Below, piece after piece: positions 1 to 5,456 of a DNA stretch of 7,696 bases (position 1 is the first letter of the stretch; every line of letters starts with the position of its first letter). The DNA is from Clostridia bacterium (lineage in GTDB: Bacteria > Bacillota > Clostridia > Oscillospirales > CAG-272). Location: the NCBI GenBank assembly GCA_017451975.1, contig JAFTNI010000012.1, forward strand, positions 1-7,696. The letters run 5' to 3'. The position numbers were made by a program, and so were the translations under genes. The notes below the pieces were generated by a model. It saw only the letters and a list, made by a program, of their open reading frames with translations, searched no databases and was not told the origin of the DNA.

Positions 1-2
1 TC

Positions 3-1412
3 ATATCTTTAAGTTATGAGCTTAATACTATTTGGGATAGCGCTTTTGCCGATTGTACAGAGCTTGAGAACGTATATCTATACATCAATAATACCTGCGG
101 CATACATAGCAATGCTTTTAATGGATGCAATAAACTTACAACCGTGGTGGCATACGGTGATTCGTATCTTTCATTAGGCAAAAATTGCTTTAAGGATTGC
201 ACGGCTCTTGAAAACGTGAATCTCGGTGAAAACGCAGTGAGCATTTACGATCTTGTGTTCGAAAACTGTACTTCCTTGAAAACGCTTACACTCCCAAAGA
301 AAACAAGGCTTATACAAGCGGGTGCTTTCCTTGGGTGCGGCGATATAAGCGTCACGCTGGAGGAAGATAATGAATTTTATGAAACGAGGGGCACATGCAT
401 TATAGAAAAGAAAACCAAATCGCTTATCTATTGCGAAAACGCCGAGGATATACCCACAGACGGAAGCGTTACGCGTATAGAAAATTTTAAATTCCTTGAA
501 AAAGCGGGGGTTAAAGAATACGTAATACCCGATTACGTAGAAAGTATAGGCGAAAACGCCTTTGCAGATTGCAAAAGCCTTGAAAGCATTGTAATTTCCG
601 ATAATATAAAGGAAATACCCGAAGGCGCGTTCAAGGGGCTTGAAAACCTTGTAAAAGCAGACCTTGGCGCTGTTACTAAAATTAACGCGACCTCGTTCGA
701 TAACTGTGTTTCTCTCACCGAAATAATATGGCCTGAGGGGCTCGAAGAAGTATCCTCCTTCAACGGTTGCGCAAGCCTCACCGTATGGAACGTTCCCGAA
801 AGCGTAAGAATAATGAGCAACGCTTTCAATAATTGCGATTCTCTTAAAAATATTGACATTCAGAACGTGCGAACGATTACAAATTCGTTCAACTCTTGCT
901 CGGGTTTTGCCGAGATTAAAATGAAAAATGCAAGAAGTATTGTAGGCTCGTTCTGCTTCTGCCCCACAATTACAGAGGTAGTATTCCCCGAAAACGCGAG
1001 AACGATAAGAAGCAGCTTTGTGGAGTGTGAAAATTTAAAAAGAGTTGTGTTCCCCGAGGATATGGATAACCTCAATATGTCTTTTACAGATTGCGCGTCG
1101 CTTGAAAGCATAGAGCTTCCCAAAACGGCAGAGATTATGATGTTTTCTTTCATAAGGTGCGATAGCCTTGCCGAAATAGATATTTATACTTCCTGCACCA
1201 TGCTCAGCTCTTCTTTCAACGAGTGCCGGAATTTAAAGAAAGTCAGTGTTTCCAAAGCAGTTACCTCTATGTCCAATTTCCTTATGGAGTGCCCCAGGCT
1301 AAGCGACATATATTTTGACGGCACAAAGGAAGAGTGGGAGGCTATAAAGGGAAGCTTCAGGGGCGCTGTTACCGTGCATTGCACCGATGGTGATTTAAAG
1401 CTTTATATTTAA
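3..1412 (+). CDS. BspA-like leucine-rich-repeat (LRR_5) protein, 5' end outside window
   Basis: Repeats of the form C-x-x-L-x-x-[IV]-x-[LF]-P-x(5)-I-x-x-x-[AS]F-x-x-C run through the whole visible product (469 codons), which is the BspA/LRR_5 pattern. A GTG at 144 is not the real start: the frame is open to base 3, and the upstream codons encode further repeat units (for example SAFADC and NAFNGC). The N-terminus, and any signal peptide, is therefore missing. Around 366-479 one repeat is replaced by an inserted module (N-x-x-[FY]-Y then IIEKKTK and DGSVTRI). From about 642 to 1292 the units are only 21-22 residues long. The last 40 residues (CPRLSDIYFDG, EEWEAI, then VHCTDGD) form a cap shared with the next gene. 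No sortase motif or C-terminal membrane helix is visible. BspA-family proteins are usually extracellular or surface proteins binding host or bacterial ligands; the ligand here is unknown. It probably shares a transcript with the next gene, which starts 13 nt downstream. Confidence 0.9.
   Translation: MSLSYELNTIWDSAFADCTELENVYLYINNTCGIHSNAFNGCNKLTTVVAYGDSYLSLGKNCFKDCTALENVNLGENAVSIYDLVFENCTSLKTLTLPKKTRLIQAGAFLGCGDISVTLEEDNEFYETRGTCIIEKKTKSLIYCENAEDIPTDGSVTRIENFKFLEKAGVKEYVIPDYVESIGENAFADCKSLESIVISDNIKEIPEGAFKGLENLVKADLGAVTKINATSFDNCVSLTEIIWPEGLEEVSSFNGCASLTVWNVPESVRIMSNAFNNCDSLKNIDIQNVRTITNSFNSCSGFAEIKMKNARSIVGSFCFCPTITEVVFPENARTIRSSFVECENLKRVVFPEDMDNLNMSFTDCASLESIELPKTAEIMMFSFIRCDSLAEIDIYTSCTMLSSSFNECRNLKKVSVSKAVTSMSNFLMECPRLSDIYFDGTKEEWEAIKGSFRGAVTVHCTDGDLKLYI
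642..1292 (+). repeat. Array of ten consecutive short LRR units (21-22 residues)
   Basis: Measured from one conserved Cys (or its equivalent) to the next, ten units in a row are 21 or 22 residues long: 22, 21, 22, 21, 21, 22, 22, 22, 22, 22. The unit immediately before them, and well-formed units in the neighbouring protein, are 23 residues. The turn before the AF-x-x-C segment is shortened, and the usual I-G-x-x-AF becomes x-x-SF. The repeats diverge in DNA sequence, so this is an old protein-level array and not a recent tandem duplication. Confidence 0.7.
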
Positions 1413-1425
1413 AGAGGTTTTTATT

Positions 1426-3054
1426 ATGAAAAAAATAATTATAATTTCTTCTGTTATAGCGGCAGTTTTGCTTGCCGCGCTTATTCTGGCGCTTACGCTC
1501 GGCGGGGGTAACACTGGCACTGCGGGCACGCAGGCGACCGCGGGCAGCACGGCGGAAACGACGGGCACAGACAGCACAACGGGTACGCAAGCGACTGCGG
1601 GCACAACGGCGCCGCCCGATTGTGCACTTACGGGGCGCGGGCACGTTTACGCAGGAGGTGTTTGCGGCGTTTGCGGTGCGCCCGAGCCTACGAGCGCAGA
1701 ATATCTTAAGTTCCGCTTGCTTGATGACGGCACGTACAGCGTGGGGGCGAAATGGATAACCGAGCTCCCTGCACGCCTTATCATACCCGAAACGTACGAG
1801 GGCAAGCCCGTTACGGTTATAAGGGAAAGAGCGTTTATCGGCGCGAAAAACCTCAAATACATTTATATTCCCGAGGGGATTAAAACGATAGAGGACGAAG
1901 CTTTCTTTGAATGCTTCAACGCCGAGGAAATAATTCTGCCCAAAAGCCTTGAAAATGTTGGCGTGAGCGCATTTGCCGATTGTGATTCTATTACGGAAAT
2001 TACGTTCAGGGGCGAGCTTACCGTATTTGACGAATACGCTTGCATGGGCTGCGATAACCTGAAAACCGCCGTTATAGAGGGCGACGTGATGGGAACAAGG
2101 CATACCCTCAGTGCTACTTTTATGGATTGCAAGGCGCTTGAAAGTGTGGTGTTTGAGGGCGGAATAAAATCTCTTATTGAAGATTTTCCCACGGCGGTTT
2201 CCTTCGTTTTCCATAGTTGCGAAAGCTTAAAATCGGTCACTTTCCCGAAAGGGCTTAACACAATCGGCGGTGATTCATTTTCATTTTGCAAATCGCTTGA
2301 AACGCTTGCGATTCCCGCAAGCGTAAATAAGATAACGGAGAATTCCTTTGCGGGCTGCGAAAAGCTTTCGCTTTCGGCAGAGGGAAAAAATGAAACCTAC
2401 GATATAACGGCGCACCGTATAGTGGAAAAAGCCACGAAAACGCTCGTGTGGCAGAACGATGCTGCTCCGCTGCCAAATGATGGCAGTATTCTGCATATAG
2501 GTAATCGCGCTTTTTCCTATAACACAGTTATAACTGAATATACACTTCCTTCTTTTATAGAAACCGTGGGAAGTGAGCCTTTTTCATATTGTACGAACCT
2601 TGAAAAGGTAACTTGGGCGTGCAAACAGGCGATAATACCGCAGAATGCTTTTGCAAACTGCGAAAAGCTTGAAGAGGTCGTGCTTGAAACGGAAATAACC
2701 GGAATAGATTGGGGTGTGTTTATTTCCACAGCGCTTAAAAGCTTTGAAATTCCAAAAGGGGTGAAGGCTATACCCAGTTTTGCTTTCGCGAACTGCGCCG
2801 CGCTTGAAAGTGTGGTTATTCACGAAGGTGTAACGGAGGTTGGCGCAAACGCTTTTTACTCTTGCCGTTCGCTTAAAAGCATTACTTTGCCAAAAGGCAT
2901 AACATCAATAGGGCAAAATGCGCTTGCCGAATGCCCGCATCTTACGGATATTTATTACGGCGGCACCGTGGAGGAATGGGGCGCTATAAGAAAATTCAAT
3001 TTAAAGGGAGCTGTAACCGTGCATTGCACCGACGGCGACGTTTCCTTGCTGTGA
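1426..3054 (+). CDS. Secreted or membrane-anchored BspA-like LRR_5 protein
   Basis: This complete product of 542 residues starts at an ATG with an AGAGG ribosome binding site 8 nt upstream. Residues 1-25 (MKKIIII then a long Ala/Leu/Val stretch) form a signal peptide or signal anchor without a lipobox Cys. Residues 28-64 are a Thr/Ala/Gly/Ser linker in which GTQATAG occurs twice (34-40 and 53-59). A compact C66-x6-H73-x6-C80-x2-C83 motif follows and may bind a metal. From about residue 95 to the end there are LRR_5 units, mostly 23 residues long (for example KSLETLAIPASVNKI, then SFAGC). They are interrupted near 2389-2499 by the same inserted module as in the preceding gene. The terminal cap (DIYYGGT, EEWGAI, VHCTDGD) also matches that gene. 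The location is probably the cell envelope or outside; the ligand is unknown. A strong hairpin terminator follows the stop codon. Confidence 0.9.
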   Translation: MKKIIIISSVIAAVLLAALILALTLGGGNTGTAGTQATAGSTAETTGTDSTTGTQATAGTTAPPDCALTGRGHVYAGGVCGVCGAPEPTSAEYLKFRLLDDGTYSVGAKWITELPARLIIPETYEGKPVTVIRERAFIGAKNLKYIYIPEGIKTIEDEAFFECFNAEEIILPKSLENVGVSAFADCDSITEITFRGELTVFDEYACMGCDNLKTAVIEGDVMGTRHTLSATFMDCKALESVVFEGGIKSLIEDFPTAVSFVFHSCESLKSVTFPKGLNTIGGDSFSFCKSLETLAIPASVNKITENSFAGCEKLSLSAEGKNETYDITAHRIVEKATKTLVWQNDAAPLPNDGSILHIGNRAFSYNTVITEYTLPSFIETVGSEPFSYCTNLEKVTWACKQAIIPQNAFANCEKLEEVVLETEITGIDWGVFISTALKSFEIPKGVKAIPSFAFANCAALESVVIHEGVTEVGANAFYSCRSLKSITLPKGITSIGQNALAECPHLTDIYYGGTVEEWGAIRKFNLKGAVTVHCTDGDVSLL

Positions 3055-3060
3055 AAAACG

Positions 3061-3089
3061 AAAAAAGGAGGCTTTCAAGCCTCCTTTTT
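3061..3089. terminator. Bidirectional intrinsic terminator between converging genes
   Basis: The arms GGAGGCT (3067-3073) and AGCCTCC (3078-3084) are perfectly complementary around the loop TTCA. Six A bases precede the stem and five T bases follow it, so the same hairpin has a U-tract in either direction. It starts 7 nt after the stop of the plus-strand LRR gene and 9 nt beyond the stop of the minus-strand sialidase gene. Confidence 0.9.
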
Positions 3090-3097
3090 CTGTTGCC

Positions 3098-4102
3098 TCA
3101 TATTTCATTTATATCTATCGTGGCAAGGTAAAGCTCCGCGCCCCAATTGCTTTCGTAAAGCACGTATATTTTGCCTGCCTTTGCATCTGCGGCAAGGTCG
3201 GCGTATCCGCCGCGCGCTTTGTCAACAGTCAGGCTTTTCTGCCACGTTTTTCCGCCGTTCTCGCTTCTGCGTAAGGTAAGGTTTTCGCGCTTTTCCGCGC
3301 TTGCGCAATTGACGAAAAGCAGGCTTTCGCCAAGCGCCAAAGCAGAGCCGAAGCAAACGGGGTCCGTCAAGCCCTCTGCGGGCGCGTACTCTGCGAACGA
3401 TGAAAAATCTTTTTCCAGAATTGCATATGCCCGCGCAGGTGCGTTCTGGCGTATGGCAAGGTAAATATTTCCCGAAGGCAGTTCTGCTGCCACGGTTTCG
3501 TTTGGCGAAACTATGCCTTCGCACGCGGGCAGAAGCGGGCTTTTCTGCCACGTTTTGCCGCTATCATAGCTATAAAGCACGCCGACTTCGCTTGGCGCGT
3601 GCGCTTTTTCGGGTTTGCCGAACCTTTTCGGCACGAGCCAGAAGGGAAAGGCAAGCGCACCGCTTTTCGTGCATATGCCGTGCCCCGGGCCGAGCGCGAA
3701 AACATTTCTGTATTCGGGCAAGGTCGCGGGGGTTATATCCTCGGGTGTGCCCCATGTTATTCCAAAATCTGCGCTTTCTCTGTGCAGTATTCTGCCGCCG
3801 TTAATTCCATAATCCTCGCAGTAAAGGAAATGAAGCACGCCGCGCGCATCCTCTGCCATAACGGGGTTATTTACGGTTGGGTGCTCGCCTGTGCCGCGTG
3901 CAAGCACCTGCGGCGCGGAAAAGGTTTTGCCGCCGTCCTTGCTTTTGCGCATAAGAATATCCATATGCGCCCAATCGCCCGCGCTTCTGCGCGCTTCGCA
4001 CCACGTTATAATTTCTCCGCGCGAATTTACGAGTATACCCGGTATTCGCATAAGAGAATATTCGCTTTGCTCGGTTTTATCCCATATTTTTTGTGTTATC
4101 AC
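3098..4102 (-). CDS. GH33-type exo-alpha-sialidase (BNR/Asp-box), no signal peptide
   Basis: The product (334 residues) is a single six-bladed-propeller sialidase domain of usual minimal length. It would release terminal sialic acid from glycans or sialyl-oligosaccharides. Four Asp-boxes or close variants are visible: S54-K-D-G-G-K-T-F, S110-A-D-F-G-I-T-W, S178-Y-D-S-G-K-T-W and S280-E-N-G-G-K-T-W. By family pattern, the arginine triad is R19 (in MRIP), R218 and R272. D43 is the likely acid/base, Y300 (in GGYADL) the nucleophile, E202 its partner (16 residues before R218, as in characterised bacterial enzymes), and E317 the Glu that stabilises the first Arg. The start is GTG with GGAGG 6 nt upstream. 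The N-terminus (MITQKIWDKTEQ) is polar, so the enzyme is probably cytoplasmic. No sialic acid transport or catabolism genes are adjacent. Substrate linkage cannot be read from the sequence; a related hydrolase with a different nonulosonic acid specificity is possible. Confidence 0.88.
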   Translation of the reverse strand: MITQKIWDKTEQSEYSLMRIPGILVNSRGEIITWCEARRSAGDWAHMDILMRKSKDGGKTFSAPQVLARGTGEHPTVNNPVMAEDARGVLHFLYCEDYGINGGRILHRESADFGITWGTPEDITPATLPEYRNVFALGPGHGICTKSGALAFPFWLVPKRFGKPEKAHAPSEVGVLYSYDSGKTWQKSPLLPACEGIVSPNETVAAELPSGNIYLAIRQNAPARAYAILEKDFSSFAEYAPAEGLTDPVCFGSALALGESLLFVNCASAEKRENLTLRRSENGGKTWQKSLTVDKARGGYADLAADAKAGKIYVLYESNWGAELYLATIDINEI

Positions 4103-4108
4103 GGTAAA

Positions 4109-4113
4109 CCTCC
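4109..4113 (-). promoter_or_regulatory. Ribosome binding site supporting the GTG start of the sialidase
   Basis: On the minus strand GGAGG lies 6 nt before the GTG at 4102. There is no competing ATG with a comparable site nearby, and the MRIP motif begins at residue 18 of this start, as expected for a minimal sialidase domain. Confidence 0.8.
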
Positions 4114-4133
4114 GAAAAAATTACTGCAATGAA

Positions 4134-4162
4134 ATTATAACAGGCTTTCGTTTGAAAGTAAA
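4134..4162 (-). promoter_or_regulatory. SigA-type promoter of the sialidase gene
   Basis: Read on the minus strand, TTTACT (4162-4157) is followed after 17 nt by TATAAT (4139-4134), and TG one base before the -10 gives an extended -10. The predicted transcript would start near 4127, leaving a leader of about 25 nt before the GTG. No riboswitch or terminator fits in so short a leader. Confidence 0.7.
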
Positions 4163-4173
4163 TATAGTGAGAG

Positions 4174-4219
4174 TTTTTTGCAAAAAATCTTATTTTTTCT
4201 TGATTTTTATTTTGCAAAA
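4174..4219. repeat. Two TTTTGCAAAA palindromes between the divergent promoters
   Basis: A 14-bp perfect palindrome of six T, GC, six A lies at 4174-4187, and a second TTTTGCAAAA lies at 4210-4219. Their centres are 34 bp apart, and the second ends 3 nt before the -35 box of the dapA promoter. They could be operator sites, an UP-like AT-rich element or curved DNA; the sequence alone does not decide. Confidence 0.4.
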
Positions 4220-4222
4220 ATA

Positions 4223-4252
4223 TTGACAGAAGCGTTCCTTGCGTGATATAAT
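4223..4252 (+). promoter_or_regulatory. Consensus SigA promoter of the dapA-dapB-lysA operon
   Basis: A perfect -35 TTGACA (4223-4228) is separated by 18 nt from a perfect -10 TATAAT (4247-4252). TG at 4244-4245 adds an extended -10. Transcription should start near 4259-4260, a few bases before the first P1 strand of the riboswitch. The promoter looks intrinsically strong, which suits an operon regulated afterwards by transcription attenuation. Confidence 0.92.
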
Positions 4253-4260
4253 AATTTATC

Positions 4261-4430
4261 AAATAATAGAGGCGCACTTGATTATGAGTAGCGAGGCTGA
4301 AAAAACGGTATCCGTATACCGAGCCGCGCAAAAGGGGTCGGTGCCGAGGGGCGGTTTATACGGTATGCCGTTTCCGGTTCTGCGGAATAACATCCGCCGA
4401 ATTGTCGCATATTTGCGGAGAGCTATTAAT
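4261..4430 (+). ncRNA. Lysine riboswitch (L-box) aptamer
   Basis: The leader has the L-box signature: AGAGGCGC (4268-4275), ATGAGTA (4284-4290, loop-E segment), AAAAGGGG (4330-4337), GTGCCGA (4341-4347) and TGTC before P5 (4402-4406 region). Pairings read by eye: P1 TAATAG (4264-4269) with CTATTA (4423-4428); P2 base GGCGC (4271-4275) with GTGCC (4341-4345); upper P2 GCG-A-GGCT (4291-4298) with AGCC-G-CGC (4322-4329); P2 tip CGG (4306-4308) with CCG (4319-4321); P4 GCGGA (4382-4386) with TCCGC (4393-4397); P5 CGCA (4406-4409) with TGCG (4414-4417). P3 is rich in G-U pairs. The L2 bases CCGTATA (4312-4318) are exactly complementary to the L3 bases TATACGG (4357-4363), matching the known L2-L3 kissing contact of this class. 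The RNA should bind lysine and switch off dapA-dapB-lysA. Confidence 0.93.
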
Positions 4431-4471
4431 ATGAAAACACGGAAGCATTTTGCCCGTATTTTGATTTTATG

Positions 4472-4499
4472 ATAGCTGACTTCCGTCGGCTATTTTTTT
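4472..4499 (+). terminator. Riboswitch-controlled intrinsic terminator in the dapA leader
   Basis: ATAGCTGAC (4472-4480) pairs with GTCGGCTAT (4485-4493) around the loop TTCC, with one G-U pair, and the stem runs into seven T (4493-4499). The 3' strand of riboswitch P1 contains AGCTAT (4421-4426), exactly complementary to ATAGCT of the terminator's left arm. A second segment, ACGGAAG (4439-4445), is complementary to CTTCCGT (4480-4486) and could also block the hairpin. With lysine bound, P1 sequesters CTAT and the terminator should form. Confidence 0.85.
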
Positions 4500-4553
4500 C
4501 TTGTTGTAAATAAATTTCAATCTTAAATATAAGACCAAAGGAAGGTAGAAAAT

Positions 4554-5444
4554 ATGGAAAAGAAAACAGTGTTCAAAGGCGTTGCAACAGCGCTTATCAC
4601 CCCCCTCGATGAGAAAGGCGTAAACTACGCGCAGTTCGGCAAGCTCATTGAAGACCAGATTAAAAGAGGCGTAAACGCTCTTGTTATCTGCGGCACAACG
4701 GGCGAAGCATCCACGCTCAACGATAAAGACCACATCGGTGCTATTGAATACGCTGTGGAAAAAGTAGGCGGCAGAATTCCCGTTATTGCGGGCGCCGGCA
4801 GCAACGACAGCGCACACGGGCTTGATCTTGCGCGCGAATCCTGCAAGGTTGGCGCAGACGCGCTTCTCGTTGTAACACCTTACTACAACAAAACAAGCCA
4901 GAAGGGCCTTATCAAGCTTTACAACGACGTGGCAGATGCAAGCGATAAGCCCATAATTCTTTACAACGTACCCTCGCGCACAGGCGTGAACATAGAGCCC
5001 GCTACTTACGCGAAGCTCGCAGAGCACGAAAACATCGTGGGTATAAAGGAAGCAAACGGCAACCTTGAAAAAATCGTAGAAACGATGACGCTTGTAGGCG
5101 ATAAGCTCGACCTTTACTCCGGTAACGACGACCAGGTAGTTCCGCTTATGTCGCTCGGCGGCAAGGGTGTTATTTCCGTTGTTTCCAACGTCATGCCAGA
5201 AGCGATGGTTGCCATGTGCGACAGATATTTCGCAGGCGACGTAAAGGGTGCTGCGGCAATGCAGTTCTATCTCCACAAGATCACGAAAGCTATGTTCTCC
5301 GACGTTAACCCTATTCCCGTAAAAGCGGCTATGGCGGCGCTTGGCTACTGCGAAAACTTTGTTCGCGGCCCGCTTGTTCCCATGGAAGGCGAACCCTATG
5401 AAAAAATGCTTTCCGTTATGAGAGAATACGGCTTGAACGTATAA
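4554..5444 (+). CDS. dapA: 4-hydroxy-tetrahydrodipicolinate synthase (DapA)
   Basis: DapA condenses pyruvate with aspartate semialdehyde to 4-hydroxy-tetrahydrodipicolinate, the first committed step to diaminopimelate and lysine, in the cytoplasm. At 296 residues the barrel is of normal length. By family alignment, Schiff-base K165 (in GIKEA), the triad T49, Y111 and Y137, R142 (in YNVPSRTG) and the GTTGE loop at 47-51 are all present, each at the E. coli number plus 4. In the allosteric lysine pocket, N84, H60 and Y110 match E. coli (N80, H56, Y106), but E. coli E84 and H53 correspond to H88 and D57. The ATG follows AAGGAAGG by 8 nt. It is the first gene after the lysine riboswitch, and dapB follows after 12 nt. 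A homologous aldolase such as N-acetylneuraminate lyase was considered, since a sialidase is nearby, but the operon and the DapA-specific YNVPSRTG motif argue for DapA. Confidence 0.96.
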   Translation: MEKKTVFKGVATALITPLDEKGVNYAQFGKLIEDQIKRGVNALVICGTTGEASTLNDKDHIGAIEYAVEKVGGRIPVIAGAGSNDSAHGLDLARESCKVGADALLVVTPYYNKTSQKGLIKLYNDVADASDKPIILYNVPSRTGVNIEPATYAKLAEHENIVGIKEANGNLEKIVETMTLVGDKLDLYSGNDDQVVPLMSLGGKGVISVVSNVMPEAMVAMCDRYFAGDVKGAAAMQFYLHKITKAMFSDVNPIPVKAAMAALGYCENFVRGPLVPMEGEPYEKMLSVMREYGLNV

Positions 5445-5456
5445 TCGGAGGCAAAA

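Noticed and set aside
144..146. GTG as start of the first LRR gene
   Set aside because: The frame is open to the window edge and encodes more repeat units upstream, and no ribosome binding site precedes the GTG.
642..1292. Recent tandem DNA duplication or phase-variable repeat in the first LRR gene
   Set aside because: Units agree only at the protein pattern level and no long identical DNA stretches were seen between adjacent units.
1369..2214. Minus-strand frame of 281 codons opposite the second LRR gene
   Set aside because: Low-complexity Arg/Ala-rich product, no ribosome binding site, and the opposite strand has clear LRR motifs.
3599..4132. Plus-strand frames opposite the sialidase
   Set aside because: The sialidase motifs on the minus strand are complete, and the plus-strand products have no family features.
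4239..4472. Small plus-strand frame in the dapA leader
   Set aside because: Its putative start lies at the promoter -10 region, upstream of the transcript, and the sequence is explained by the lysine riboswitch.
4261..4553. T-box (tRNA-sensing) leader for lysine genes
   Set aside because: No T-box sequence of the AGGGTGGNACCGCG kind is present, whereas all main L-box elements are.
4554..5444. N-acetylneuraminate lyase instead of DapA, linking to the sialidase
   Set aside because: The product carries the DapA Tyr/Thr/Arg set and YNVPSRTG, and it sits in an operon with dapB and lysA under a lysine riboswitch.
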